DNA of 53,219 nucleotides. Source: Nitrosomonadales bacterium. Lineage in GTDB: Bacteria > Pseudomonadota > Gammaproteobacteria > Burkholderiales > Nitrosomonadaceae. Of this stretch, positions 27,576 through 37,683 are shown one piece after another (positions within the stretch are counted from its first letter, which is position 1; every line of letters starts with the position of its first letter). The stretch is taken from contig VFJL01000017.1 of the NCBI GenBank assembly GCA_009886095.1, positions 1 to 53,219 on the forward strand, written 5' to 3'. Both the position numbers and the translations under genes were made by a program. The notes under the pieces are model-generated. The model did not search any database and was not told where the DNA came from. It saw only the letters and a program-made list of their open reading frames with translations.

Positions 27576-28682
27576 ATGAATCAGGATTTTATTGTAATAG
27601 GGGCAGGCATCATCGGCCTGGCCACAGCAGAGCGGTTGCTGGCCCAAGGGGCAGCGGTAACCATACTGGAGCGCGGCAAAGTCGGACAAGAGTCATCCTG
27701 GGCGGGGGGGGGGATCCTGTCACCGTTGTGCCCATGGAATTATTCGGATGAGGTGACGCGTCTGACCAGTTACAGCGCATCCTTATTCGCCGCCTGGGTG
27801 CATAGCTTGCACGCGGCAAGCGGAATTGATCCGGAGTATGAGGTGAGCGGGATGCTGGTGCTGCCACCGTTCGATGCACATGCTGCACAGCAATGGTGCG
27901 TAGCGCATGAAGTCAAGGTGGAGAAAAACTTCTCTGTTCCCAGCGCCACCGTACCTTCTTTTCCCATAATAGGGAGAGATGTTTGGGAGCAGGACGATGT
28001 GCTGTTGTTACCGGAAGTAGCGCAAGTACGCAATCCACGCTTGTTGCGCGCCTTGCGCAGTCGGGTGAAAGCGCTGGGCGGACACATTATCGAACAGTGC
28101 GCCGTGCATGACATCGTAACTGGGAGTGGTCAGGTACAAACGCTTACTACTGCGTGCGGTACGTTTAGTGCACAAAGTTACATCGTCACTGCCGGGGCGT
28201 GGAGCAAACAAGTACTGGGGCAACACGCCCTCAATCTAAATATCAAACCAATGCGCGGACAAATGTTGTTATTTAAGTTTGCTGCTGCACCGTTACGCCC
28301 TATCCTGTTACAGGATAACTTGTACCTGATTTATCGACGCGATGGACATTTGCTGATCGGCAGCACGCTGGAAGATGTCGGTTTCAATAAGCAGACCACT
28401 ATTGCCGCGCACAACGATTTATTTGAACGGGCACAGAGGCTAGTGCCCGCCTTGGGTAACATGCCGCTGATGCAGCACTGGGCTGGCCTGCGTCCCGCTT
28501 CACCACACAACATCCCCACCATCGGACGGCACCCGCAACTGGACAATCTTTACATCAATAGTGGGCACTTCCGCTATGGCGTGACTATGGCTCCGGCTAG
28601 CGCATCAATCCTACTGAATGAAATTACTGGCATGCCGCAACCATTTGATGTCGCACCTTACCGGGCAGGGTGGGGGATCTAG
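27576..28682 (+). CDS. thiO: Glycine oxidase ThiO (FAD-dependent)
   Basis: ThiO oxidises glycine to the imine used for the thiazole ring of thiamine. The product from the chosen ATG is 368 residues, starting MNQDFIVIGAGIIGLATAERLL with the FAD Rossmann motif GxGxxG, then SSWAGGGILSPLCPW (family motif), RPMRGQMLLF-like NIKPMRGQ, and a C-terminal HWAGLRPASPHNIPTIGRHP...SGHFRYGVTMAPASA block. The GGGI motif is encoded by a run of ten Gs (27704-27713). No other thiamine genes and no TPP riboswitch are visible nearby. Confidence 0.93.
   Translation: MNQDFIVIGAGIIGLATAERLLAQGAAVTILERGKVGQESSWAGGGILSPLCPWNYSDEVTRLTSYSASLFAAWVHSLHAASGIDPEYEVSGMLVLPPFDAHAAQQWCVAHEVKVEKNFSVPSATVPSFPIIGRDVWEQDDVLLLPEVAQVRNPRLLRALRSRVKALGGHIIEQCAVHDIVTGSGQVQTLTTACGTFSAQSYIVTAGAWSKQVLGQHALNLNIKPMRGQMLLFKFAAAPLRPILLQDNLYLIYRRDGHLLIGSTLEDVGFNKQTTIAAHNDLFERAQRLVPALGNMPLMQHWAGLRPASPHNIPTIGRHPQLDNLYINSGHFRYGVTMAPASASILLNEITGMPQPFDVAPYRAGWGI
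27704..27713 (+). repeat. 10-base G homopolymer inside thiO
   Basis: Ten consecutive Gs encode the conserved Gly-Gly-Gly of the AGGGILSP motif. The frame is intact at this length. Such tracts are prone to slipped-strand changes and to sequencing error; any change other than a multiple of three would truncate ThiO early. Confidence 0.9.
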
Positions 28683-28717
28683 ACCGGCTTGGAGACAGTT
28701 ATTTGCTTGCCACCCAG

Positions 28718-29659
28718 TCAGCTTTTGGGTAACGGAAATACCACTGCTTCAATCACGCCGCTCAACTCTTCCACTGATACTCCTCCCTCCTGCTCTGCGC
28801 CGATTTGTTTCAAGCGTGATATTACTTCCTGCACCAACACTTCCGGGGCAGAGGCTCCAGCGGTGATACCGATCCGAGTTTTTCCCTCCAGCCATTTTTC
28901 CTGTAATTGTTCGGCACGATCTATCATGTATGCATCCACGCCGGCATTCCGCGCCACCTCACACAGACGGTTGGAATTGGAACTGTTTGGCGAGCCAACT
29001 ACAATCACCAGATCACATTGCTTTACCATCATCTTGACAGCATCCTGCCGGTTCTGTGTGGCATAACAAATATCATTTTTTTTCGGCCCAATAATTTCTG
29101 GAAAGCGTTTTTTTAGGGCCTTGATCACTCGCGTGGCATCATCCACCGACAGTGTAGTCTGAGTGACATAAGCCAAGTGGTTCGGATCCTTGACTTGCAA
29201 GTTAGCAACATCATTTTCCGTTTCAACCAGGTACATGCTCGGACCGTCTCCCTCAGCTTGTCCCATGGTGCCTTCCACTTCCGGGTGACCTTGATGACCA
29301 ATCATAATGATCTCTCTACCTTGGTCACGCATCTTCGCCACTTCAATATGAACTTTTGTGACCAGCGGGCAGGTGGCGTCGAATACCTTGAATCTGCGTG
29401 CGTCGGCTTCCCGTCTCACTTCATGGGAGACACCGTGGGCACTAAAGATAAGGATGCTGCCATTTGGCACCTCATCGAGGTTTTCGACAAATACCGCGCC
29501 CTTTTTCTCCAGATTTTCCACCACAAAACGGTTATGTACTACCTCGTGGCGTACGTAAATCGGCGCGCCATGCATGGTCAGCGCCCGCTCGACAATCTCG
29601 ATGGCACGATCCACCCCGGCACAGAAACCTCTAGGGTTTGCAAGTAATACTTTAATCAT
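28718..29659 (-). CDS. ispH: 4-hydroxy-3-methylbut-2-enyl diphosphate reductase IspH
   Basis: Last enzyme of the MEP isoprenoid pathway, a 4Fe-4S protein. The three cluster cysteines are visible in [31 protein letters not shown] and SNRLCEVA-like context (with [11 protein letters not shown] earlier). The HGVSHEVRR and [14 protein letters not shown] blocks are present. Length 313 is normal. The start is preceded by GGAG and, 18 bp upstream, by a hairpin with a T-run. Confidence 0.97.
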   Translation of the reverse strand: MIKVLLANPRGFCAGVDRAIEIVERALTMHGAPIYVRHEVVHNRFVVENLEKKGAVFVENLDEVPNGSILIFSAHGVSHEVRREADARRFKVFDATCPLVTKVHIEVAKMRDQGREIIMIGHQGHPEVEGTMGQAEGDGPSMYLVETENDVANLQVKDPNHLAYVTQTTLSVDDATRVIKALKKRFPEIIGPKKNDICYATQNRQDAVKMMVKQCDLVIVVGSPNSSNSNRLCEVARNAGVDAYMIDRAEQLQEKWLEGKTRIGITAGASAPEVLVQEVISRLKQIGAEQEGGVSVEELSGVIEAVVFPLPKS

Positions 29660-29677
29660 TAATCATTCTCCATAAAA

Positions 29678-29697
29678 ATGTTGCCCATCGGCAACAT
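29678..29697 (-). terminator. Terminator-like hairpin in the ispH leader
   Basis: On the minus strand ATGTTGCC-GATG-GGCAACAT is followed directly by TTTTT and then the GGAG ribosome site of ispH. It has the form of an intrinsic terminator oriented the same way as ispH. It may end transcripts from the upstream BtuF-like gene (about 210 bp away) or attenuate ispH. Confidence 0.6.
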
Positions 29698-29904
29698 ACA
29701 GGTAAATCAGATGCCCCGGCAAGTCTCCGAGTCTCTGAATAAGCCCCGCACGAATACGATGACGACTTTATCCAGAGATTCCTGAGTTCATTCAGCGATT
29801 ATTCTAAAGCATTCGCGTCTTTCTCTAAGGAGATTTTTCCACCAGAGTAACTCAATCCCATTTAACAAGGTGACCGGAACATTCCGATTACAGGAACTCT
29901 TCTT

Positions 29905-30810
29905 TTATCCTGCCCGAACTCGATCCAGTTGCTCGCAGATCACTTTTGCTGCCTGCAACATACGTGGCGTTTGTCGATGGAGCAGATCAGGGTGGACAAA
30001 AAATACATGGTTATTTCTAACTGCACGAATATGCAAGAACTCCTGCCACAATTCCCCTGCCCCGGATTCTGGCAGCACACTACTGATAATTGCTTGGGGA
30101 TCTGCCTTCAGCAAACTTTCTGCTGATATCACCGGCGCCAGGAAAAGCGTGGAGGCAAATATATTGACGCCGCCGCAAAGGTTGATAATGTCGCTAATGA
30201 TATGGGCGCCGTTCACCGTCATCAACGGTTGATGCCAAACTAACAGAAATACACTGATCCGCTGTCGGCCAGCATAACTGCGCTTAATCTGCTGCAGTTC
30301 TGTTTCATAAGCGCGTGCTGCGGACTCCGCTTGAGTTGATGTTGCCGCTAGTTGGCCAGTTAGCCGCAATAATCTCGGAATATCCTCCAGCCTGGTTGCT
30401 TCCGTGACAAAAACAGGCAAGCTCAGCTTTTCAAGCTTGTCGATATCTGCAACGGCGTTGCCGCTACGCCACGCAATCACCAGATCGGGCTTGAGCATAA
30501 CGATGCTCTCCAGATCGAGTCCGGTTATACCCCCAATTTCCGGTACGGATTTGGCAGCTGCAGGATAGTCACTCTGGTTGCTGACACCCACGAGCTTGTC
30601 GCCAGCACCGGCGGCGTACAGCAGCTCGGTGATGTTAGGAGAGAGTGAGATAATGCGTCTGGCGGGATGCTCTAGACGCACATTGTGACCCCGATCGTCG
30701 ATCAGGTTAAGCGGAGTATCTACAGCTGCGTCGGCAGTACCGACAGACATATACAGGGTCAGCGGAAACACCAACAGCAGCGCCTGAACATTACGCCTTA
30801 TTGCGGACAC
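29905..30810 (-). CDS. BtuF-like ABC transporter periplasmic binding protein
   Basis: 301 residues with an N-terminal signal peptide (about 1-28, ending near ADAAV). The class III binding-protein fold is marked by RIISLSPNITELLYAAGAGDKLVGVSNQSDYP, then LKPDLVIAWRSGN and a second lobe with ISDIINLCGGVNIFA. Closest in style to cobalamin-binding BtuF; iron-siderophore binding is an alternative. No permease or ATPase gene is beside it and no cobalamin riboswitch is seen, so it either works with distant components or is an orphan. It follows the DAHP synthase-like gene by 66 bp. Confidence 0.82.
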   Translation of the reverse strand: MSAIRRNVQALLLVFPLTLYMSVGTADAAVDTPLNLIDDRGHNVRLEHPARRIISLSPNITELLYAAGAGDKLVGVSNQSDYPAAAKSVPEIGGITGLDLESIVMLKPDLVIAWRSGNAVADIDKLEKLSLPVFVTEATRLEDIPRLLRLTGQLAATSTQAESAARAYETELQQIKRSYAGRQRISVFLLVWHQPLMTVNGAHIISDIINLCGGVNIFASTLFLAPVISAESLLKADPQAIISSVLPESGAGELWQEFLHIRAVRNNHVFFVHPDLLHRQTPRMLQAAKVICEQLDRVRAG

Positions 30811-30876
30811 CCCGCTGACACTGAAAAAATAGTTACAAGAAAACCTTAAAATGGTATTTGCCTTAAAGAATACGGA

Positions 30877-32004
30877 CTATATCTCCTGGTCTTGCCGATA
30901 ACGTCTGGCTAGGGCCTCGCGTTGTTGGTAGGCTTCCCGCGCAATGCGGATGTCTTCCAGAAAATGTGGCAGCTCTCTGATCAGTAGCGCCTGTGGCCCA
31001 TCCACCAGCGCCTTACCTGGCACCGGGTGAAAATCTACCAGCACCATGTTGGCGCCCGCTATCACGCCTTGTGCGGTGACATGCATGATATCGAGTATGT
31101 CGTCTGGCGCGCAGGTACGCGTGCCGACCGAATGCGAAGGATCAATGCACACCGGCATGCGCGTCAGTCGTTTGACCACCGGCACATGTGCGAAATCCAC
31201 AAAATTGCGATGCGGGTCGGCCATGTTGGTCTTCATCCCACGCAGGCCGAACACCACCTTGCGGTTACCTTCAGAAGCCAGATATTCGGCTGCGTTGAGT
31301 GATTCATCTAAGGTGATGCCGAAGCCGCGCTTGATCAGCACCGGAAAGTCCTGCTGGCGTCCGACGATTTTTAGCAACTCGAAATTTTGAGTGTTGCGCG
31401 TACCAATCTGCAACATCACGCCAGCGGGACTGCTGGTCTGGTTGAGCGCCTCGCGAATTTCATCGACATGAGATTCATGGGTAATCTCCATGGCAATGAC
31501 CTTGATGCCGTATTTCCCGGCCAGATCGAACACATAAGGCAGGCAGGCCTTGCCGTGGCCCTGAAACGCATACGGGCTGGTGCGTGGCTTGTAGGCACCC
31601 ATGCGGGTACAGACTTGCCCGTGGTCGCGTAGCACTTTCATCATCATCTCGACATGTTCCGGTGTATCCACCGCACATAATCCGGCGAATACATTAAGTG
31701 TATCCTGACCGAAGCGCACGCCGTTATAGTCGAAATGAGTAGGGCGGTCATCACCCTTGTGCCGCCCAAGAACGCGATACTCTTCCGAAATCCGCACCAC
31801 CCTCTCGACACACGGCAGGCTTTGCATATCCTCAAGGGGCAACGCCATGGTGTTGCCAATCAAATATACCTCCGTCAGCGTCTGCTCGATCCCAGCTTCG
31901 GTATGCACACGGGTGACGATGCCCGGCAAGCTGGCGAGGTGCACTAACAACTGCCTGTACTCAGGGCTGTCAGAATGCGTGTCCGGGGTCAGGATAAGAA
32001 TCAT
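30877..32004 (-). CDS. DAHP synthase, class I-beta type, divergent
   Basis: 375 residues. An N-terminal ferredoxin-like regulatory domain (about 1-85) precedes a TIM-barrel DAHP synthase/KDO8P synthase domain: AGLCAVD (usual GPCSVE; metal-ligand Cys110 kept), MGAYKPRTSPYAFQG (139-150), LQIGTRNTQNFELLK, VLIKRGF, CIDPSHSVG (His291) and VDFHPVPGKALVDGPQ. The usual metal-ligand Glu of the VEVHP motif is Asp324, and the ERG motif reads LRG. It may still catalyse the first step of the shikimate pathway or act on a related substrate. It is divergent from miaA. Confidence 0.85.
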   Translation of the reverse strand: MILILTPDTHSDSPEYRQLLVHLASLPGIVTRVHTEAGIEQTLTEVYLIGNTMALPLEDMQSLPCVERVVRISEEYRVLGRHKGDDRPTHFDYNGVRFGQDTLNVFAGLCAVDTPEHVEMMMKVLRDHGQVCTRMGAYKPRTSPYAFQGHGKACLPYVFDLAGKYGIKVIAMEITHESHVDEIREALNQTSSPAGVMLQIGTRNTQNFELLKIVGRQQDFPVLIKRGFGITLDESLNAAEYLASEGNRKVVFGLRGMKTNMADPHRNFVDFAHVPVVKRLTRMPVCIDPSHSVGTRTCAPDDILDIMHVTAQGVIAGANMVLVDFHPVPGKALVDGPQALLIRELPHFLEDIRIAREAYQQREALARRYRQDQEI

Positions 32005-32196
32005 GGGGTAGTGCTAAAAGAGAACAGATAGGCCGCGCTAGCCGACAGTGTAAATCAAACCAAGGCTTGAATTCTAACCGAAAAACCTACTACTTGCCAC
32101 GTCATGGAATCTGGCGTTTAATCGCGTTGCATGTTATGCGGGCTATACTCCGAATAAATGACTGTGCAAAATCAGAAACACTAAACTTGGGCTGCT

Positions 32197-33147
32197 ATGA
32201 ACTACCCGCCTGCGATATTCCTGATGGGACCCACCACCAGCGGAAAAAGTGGTGTCGCGCTGGAAATTGCCCGGCACCTGCCGGTGGAGATCATCAGCGT
32301 GGATTCGGCCCAGGTGTACCGGTACATGGATATTGGCACCGCCAAGCCCAGCGTGAAAACCCAGGCAGCAGTGCCGCACCATCTGATTGATCTAATCGAG
32401 CCGCACGAGCATTATTCCGCCGCGCAGTTCCGCGATGATGCGCTGGCTGCAATGCGCAAGATCACCGAACGTGGCAACATTCCTCTGCTGGTCGGCGGTA
32501 CCATGCTTTATTTTCACGCATTGCTGGAGGGCCTATCTGAACTTCCTGCTGCCGATAGCAGTGTACGCATGGTAATCGATAGCATGGCCGAAGATCGCGG
32601 CTGGCCTGCATTGCACCAGGAATTACAGCGGCTTGACCCAACCAGTGCCATGCGGATTAAAGCAGCAGACAGCCAGCGCATCCAGCGCGCGCTGGAAGTG
32701 TATTACCTCACCAATAAACCGATGTCGGAGATGCTGAAGAAACCCAGGTACGTTTATCTGCCTTACCAGATGACACGCATCGCCCTGATACCCAGCAACC
32801 GTGAAATGTTACACCGGCGCATCGCACAACGCTTCGAAGTAATGCTTGAGCTGGGATTAATTAACGAAGTCCGCGCCATCCGTAATAAATTTGGTCTTGA
32901 CGCCGACAGCCCTGCGATGCGGTGCATCGGCTACCGTCAGGTGGGAATGTATCTGGACGAAGAAATTAGCCTGAGCGAAATGTACGCAAAGGGGCTTGCT
33001 GCCACCCGCCAACTGGCAAAACGGCAGCTTACCTGGCTGCGCCCGATGCAGGGACTGCAGGAGTTCGATTGCCTGGCACAGAACCTGTCGCCGCAGGTGC
33101 TGGAATATCTACGGACAACCAGTTTGCAAGCTGCGGCAGCCCCATGA
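32197..33147 (+). CDS. miaA: tRNA dimethylallyltransferase MiaA
   Basis: MiaA transfers a dimethylallyl group to A37 of tRNAs that read UNN codons. P-loop GPTTSGKS at residues 11-18, DSAQVYRYMDIGTAKP, PHHLIDLIEPHEHYSAAQF, LLVGGTMLYFHALLEGL and the C-terminal RQLAKRQLTWLR are present. Length 316 is normal. It stands alone between the divergent DAHP synthase-like gene and the ilv operon; no hfq follows it here (hfq lies at 45.7 kb). Confidence 0.97.
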   Translation: MNYPPAIFLMGPTTSGKSGVALEIARHLPVEIISVDSAQVYRYMDIGTAKPSVKTQAAVPHHLIDLIEPHEHYSAAQFRDDALAAMRKITERGNIPLLVGGTMLYFHALLEGLSELPAADSSVRMVIDSMAEDRGWPALHQELQRLDPTSAMRIKAADSQRIQRALEVYYLTNKPMSEMLKKPRYVYLPYQMTRIALIPSNREMLHRRIAQRFEVMLELGLINEVRAIRNKFGLDADSPAMRCIGYRQVGMYLDEEISLSEMYAKGLAATRQLAKRQLTWLRPMQGLQEFDCLAQNLSPQVLEYLRTTSLQAAAAP

Positions 33148-33533
33148 CCGCAATGACTCCCACTCACCGTCGTGATGCAGTGCTTCAGTCAACGATAATC
33201 AGTTTGGGGGTGATCCTTCTAAAAAAATGAACTACCTCGTAGCAGACCTACAAGGTATCGTCAGTCGAATAAGGCCAATTATAACTGCACGCAGCAGAGC
33301 TGCGGGGAATTAGACCCAAAGAGATTGATGCCATGCTATGTTGCCTCGCGGGATCGGATCTGCCAGTTTTTTGAAAAAATTTACAGCAATTTACAGAAAG
33401 TCTGAACTTACTCCGCTAACAGTGCCAATAAGGGATGTCAATAAGGGGTTGACCAAAGATCGACTAACCGTTATTGTTGTTTGTTCTGCATATCATTTAT
33501 TGGCGGTACTCGACATTGGGATTACGTGAAGGT
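33148..33533. other. Leader region of the ilvB operon
   Basis: About 385 bp between miaA and ilvB. It contains the leader ORF at 33227-33313. A short TTTTTT run follows CTGCCAG near 33365, but I could not find a matching left arm for a clear terminator stem. A 63-codon ORF at 33338-33529 has no recognisable features. Confidence 0.6.
33227..33313 (+). CDS. Candidate ilv leader peptide (28 residues)
   Basis: ATG to TAG encodes a 28-residue peptide with eight branched-chain residues (L4, V5, L8, I11, V12, I15, I18, I19). GGGGGTGA lies 10-20 bases upstream. It sits about 220 bp before ilvB on the same strand. Leader peptides rich in the end-product amino acids control ilv operons by transcription attenuation in other proteobacteria. 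The matching antiterminator/terminator pair is not obvious here, so this is a candidate. Confidence 0.5.
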   Translation: MNYLVADLQGIVSRIRPIITARSRAAGN

Positions 33534-35237
33534 ATGAATACGGAGTTAACAGGCGCTGAAATCACGATACGCTGCTTGCAGGAACAAGGGGTGGATTATA
33601 TTTTTGGCTACCCTGGTGGGGCCGTGCTCTTCATTTATGACGAACTGTTCAAGCAGGACAAGGTTAAGCACGTCCTGGTGCGACATGAGCAAGCGGCAGT
33701 GCACGCAGCGGATGGTTATGCCCGTTCCAGCAACAAAGTAGGCGTCGCGCTGGTGACGTCTGGTCCCGGTGTAACCAACGCTATCACCGGGATTGCTACC
33801 GCCTATATGGATTCGATCCCACTGGTCATCATCAGCGGACAAGTCCCGACTTATGCCATCGGCCTGGATGCTTTTCAGGAAGTGGATACAGTCGGTATCA
33901 CGCGCCCCTGCGTCAAACACAACTTCCTAGTTAAAGATATCGCCGAGCTAGCCACCACCATCAAGAAAGCATTCTACATCGCCTCGACTGGACGTCCCGG
34001 ACCGGTGCTGGTGGATATTCCCAAGGACGTAAGCCAACAGAAAACAGGATTCTCTTACCCTGAAAGTGTTGCTATGCGCTCTTATAATCCAATCACCAAG
34101 GGCCATTCCGGGCAGATCCGAAAGGCGGCGCAACTGATACTGGATGCAAAACGACCGATGGTCTACGCTGGCGGCGGCGTGATTCTGAGTGATGCAGCCC
34201 TACAATTAACCGAGTTAGTACGAATGTTGGGCTTCCCCTGTACGAACACGCTGATGGGGCTAGGTGGATTTCCCGCCACCGACAAACATTCTGTTGGCAT
34301 GCTGGGTATGCACGGTACTTATGAAGCTAATATGGCAATGCAGCATTGTGACGTGCTAATAGCTATCGGCGCCCGTTTCGATGATCGCGTAATCGGCAAC
34401 CCCAAGCATTTTTTTAATGAAGAGCGCAAGATCATACACATTGACATTGATCCCTCTTCCATATCCAAACGCGTCAAAGTGGATATACCTATTGTCGGTA
34501 GCGTTTCCGATGTACTGGACGAGCTTATCAAACTACTCCATGCCCACAAAGGGAAGCCTGACCAGGTCGCGCTTAAGACATGGTGGGCACAAATTGATCT
34601 GTGGCGTGCACGCGATTGTCTAAAATATGACCGGGCCAGCGCCATCATCAAACCACAAATGGTGGTCGAAAAACTCTATCAGGTAACTGAAGGTAATGCC
34701 TTCATCACCTCAGACGTAGGCCAACATCAGATGTGGGCTGCACAGTTCTACAAGTTTGACAAACCACGCCGTTGGATCAATTCCGGTGGCTTGGGAACCA
34801 TGGGTTTCGGTCTGCCAGCGGCAATGGGTGTACAGTTTGCCAACCCCAAGGAGTTGGTAGCCTGCATCACCGGCGAAGCCAGCATCCAGATGTGCATACA
34901 AGAACTGTCCACCTGCAAGCAATATGGCCTACCGCTTAAGATCGTCAATCTTAATAACCGCTATATGGGAATGGTGCGGCAATGGCAGGAATTTTTCCAT
35001 GGAAACCGCTACGCTGAGTCTTATATGAATGCGCTGCCGGATTTCGTCAAACTGGCGGAGAGTTATGGTCATGTTGGCATGAAAATTGAGCAGCCAAGCG
35101 ACATCGAAGGCGCATTGAAGGAAGCATTCGGACTCAAAGACCGCCTGGTATTCATGGACTTTATCACCGACCAGACCGAAAACGTATTCCCGATGGTGCC
35201 TGGCGGCAAAGGCCTCTCCGAAATGATTCTGGTATAA
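33534..35237 (+). CDS. ilvB: Acetolactate synthase large subunit
   Basis: Thiamine-diphosphate enzyme of the first step of valine/leucine (acetolactate) and isoleucine (acetohydroxybutyrate) synthesis. The product starts MNTELTGAEITIRCLQEQGVDYIFGYPGG; the catalytic Glu is in VLVRHEQAAVHAADGYARS, FAD-binding RFDDRVIGNP is present, and the ThDP motif spans GEASIQMCIQELSTCKQYGLPLKIVNLNN (GEAS rather than the commoner GDAS/GDG). Length 567 from this start is normal; the in-frame ATG at 33474 adds 20 unrelated residues. First of ilvB-ilvH-ilvC. Confidence 0.96.
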   Translation: MNTELTGAEITIRCLQEQGVDYIFGYPGGAVLFIYDELFKQDKVKHVLVRHEQAAVHAADGYARSSNKVGVALVTSGPGVTNAITGIATAYMDSIPLVIISGQVPTYAIGLDAFQEVDTVGITRPCVKHNFLVKDIAELATTIKKAFYIASTGRPGPVLVDIPKDVSQQKTGFSYPESVAMRSYNPITKGHSGQIRKAAQLILDAKRPMVYAGGGVILSDAALQLTELVRMLGFPCTNTLMGLGGFPATDKHSVGMLGMHGTYEANMAMQHCDVLIAIGARFDDRVIGNPKHFFNEERKIIHIDIDPSSISKRVKVDIPIVGSVSDVLDELIKLLHAHKGKPDQVALKTWWAQIDLWRARDCLKYDRASAIIKPQMVVEKLYQVTEGNAFITSDVGQHQMWAAQFYKFDKPRRWINSGGLGTMGFGLPAAMGVQFANPKELVACITGEASIQMCIQELSTCKQYGLPLKIVNLNNRYMGMVRQWQEFFHGNRYAESYMNALPDFVKLAESYGHVGMKIEQPSDIEGALKEAFGLKDRLVFMDFITDQTENVFPMVPGGKGLSEMILV

Positions 35238-35242
35238 GGAAA

Positions 35243-35734
35243 ATGCGACATATCATTTCCCTATTGATGGAAAACGAGGCCGGTGCTCTGTCTCGCGTAG
35301 CTGGCCTATTCTCGGCGCGTGGCTATAATATCGAGTCGCTCACAGTGGCCCCCACTGAAGATCCCACTTTGTCGCGTATGACCTTGGTCACTGTCGATTC
35401 GGACGACGTGGTCGAGCAGATTACCAAGCAGCTGAACAAGTTGATTGAAGTGGTAAAAGTAGTGGACTTGAGCGACGGTGTTCACATTGAGCGCGAACTG
35501 ATGCTGATAAAAGTACGCGCTGTCGACCGGGATCGGGAGGAAATAAAGCGTCTGGTCGATATCTTTCGCGGGCGTATCATCGATGTCACTGATAAATCCT
35601 ATACCATTGAACTGACCGGTACTAGTTCCAAACTTGATGCATTTCTCAACACTATAGAACGCAGTACGATTCTAGAGACGGTGCGTACTGGTGCTTCCGG
35701 CATTGGTCGCGGCGAGCGAATATTGAAAGCGTAG
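35243..35734 (+). CDS. ilvH: Acetolactate synthase small (regulatory) subunit
   Basis: 163 residues. N-terminal ACT domain MRHIISLLMENEAGALSRVAGLFSARGYNIESL gives feedback sensitivity to valine, and the C-terminal domain (from about residue 80) has DVTDKSYTIELTG. AAGGAAA precedes the ATG, 5 bp after the ilvB stop, so it is coupled to the large subunit. Confidence 0.97.
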   Translation: MRHIISLLMENEAGALSRVAGLFSARGYNIESLTVAPTEDPTLSRMTLVTVDSDDVVEQITKQLNKLIEVVKVVDLSDGVHIERELMLIKVRAVDRDREEIKRLVDIFRGRIIDVTDKSYTIELTGTSSKLDAFLNTIERSTILETVRTGASGIGRGERILKA

Positions 35735-35783
35735 CGGCACTTGGCATGCGTGAGGGTAAGCTATGCCTCATTTGTCCAACTAG

Positions 35784-36833
<1,050 letters not shown>

Positions 36834-36938
36834 AGGAAAATGGAAAGTGATGTGTGAAATGCAGTCTATAAAATGTCGAACTCTTAACGGCAGGGGAGTC
36901 CGCCACTCGTTGTTCACTACTCGCTATTCACGTACCTC

Positions 36939-37583
36939 ATGAATTACCCCCACCCTCTTATTGCTCGCGAAGGCTGGCCTTTTATCGCAGCAGCAACCAT
37001 TTTCACAGTACTAGTTAATATTTTTGCGGGCTGGTTATGGGCGCTGCCGCTTTGGCTGATTACGTTTTTCGTTCTACAATTTTTCCGTGACCCTCCCCGT
37101 GTTATTCCGCAACAAGCCAATGCAGTGCTATCACCTGCCGATGGCAGAATTGTCGCAGTGGAAAATGTACAAGATCCTTACCTCAAACGTGAAGCTATTA
37201 AGGTAAGCGTATTTATGAACGTGTTCAATGTCCACTCTAATCGCAGCCCGGTGGACGGTGAAGTGCATGGTCAGTGGTATTTCCCCGGCAAGTTCATCAA
37301 TGCTGACCTTCCCAAAGCTTCGCTGGAAAATGAACGCAACGCATTGTGGCTAAGAACTGACGGTGGTTCTGATGTGACATGTGTGCAAGTCGCCGGGTTG
37401 ATTGCAAAGCGCATATTATGCTACGCGAAACCAGGTGACTGTCTTGTACGCGGCCAGCGTTTCGGTTTCATCCGTTTCGGTTCGCGGGTGGATACATATC
37501 TCCCCCTCGATACCAAAATCAAGGTTAGTATCGGTGACAAGGTTTATGCGACACTGACAATACTCGCGGAATTTCCCCAGTAA
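36939..37583 (+). CDS. psd: Phosphatidylserine decarboxylase proenzyme (short form)
   Basis: Makes phosphatidylethanolamine. 214 residues with an N-terminal membrane segment (about 15-47), [31 protein letters not shown] and the self-cleavage site RFGS (Ser182 becomes the pyruvoyl group). No good ribosome site precedes the ATG. The order ilvC-psd-pssA-leuA is common in betaproteobacteria. The enzyme uses the product of the next gene. Confidence 0.96.
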   Translation: MNYPHPLIAREGWPFIAAATIFTVLVNIFAGWLWALPLWLITFFVLQFFRDPPRVIPQQANAVLSPADGRIVAVENVQDPYLKREAIKVSVFMNVFNVHSNRSPVDGEVHGQWYFPGKFINADLPKASLENERNALWLRTDGGSDVTCVQVAGLIAKRILCYAKPGDCLVRGQRFGFIRFGSRVDTYLPLDTKIKVSIGDKVYATLTILAEFPQ

Positions 37584-37683
37584 CTCGAGTCACCTCATAT
37601 TGACTACTGTTTGCCATCCAGCTATGACCATTTACCATGCGCCGATCTTCTTGTGTATTGTGTAGATAAAGCGTAATCCTCAT

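Noticed and set aside
30811-30876. Cobalamin riboswitch before the BtuF-like gene
   Set aside because: The spacer to the upstream gene is only 66 bp, too short for this element, and lacks the B12 box.
33338-33529. 63-codon ORF before ilvB
   Set aside because: No family resemblance and no ribosome site; it overlaps the ilvB leader region and part of the alternative ilvB start.
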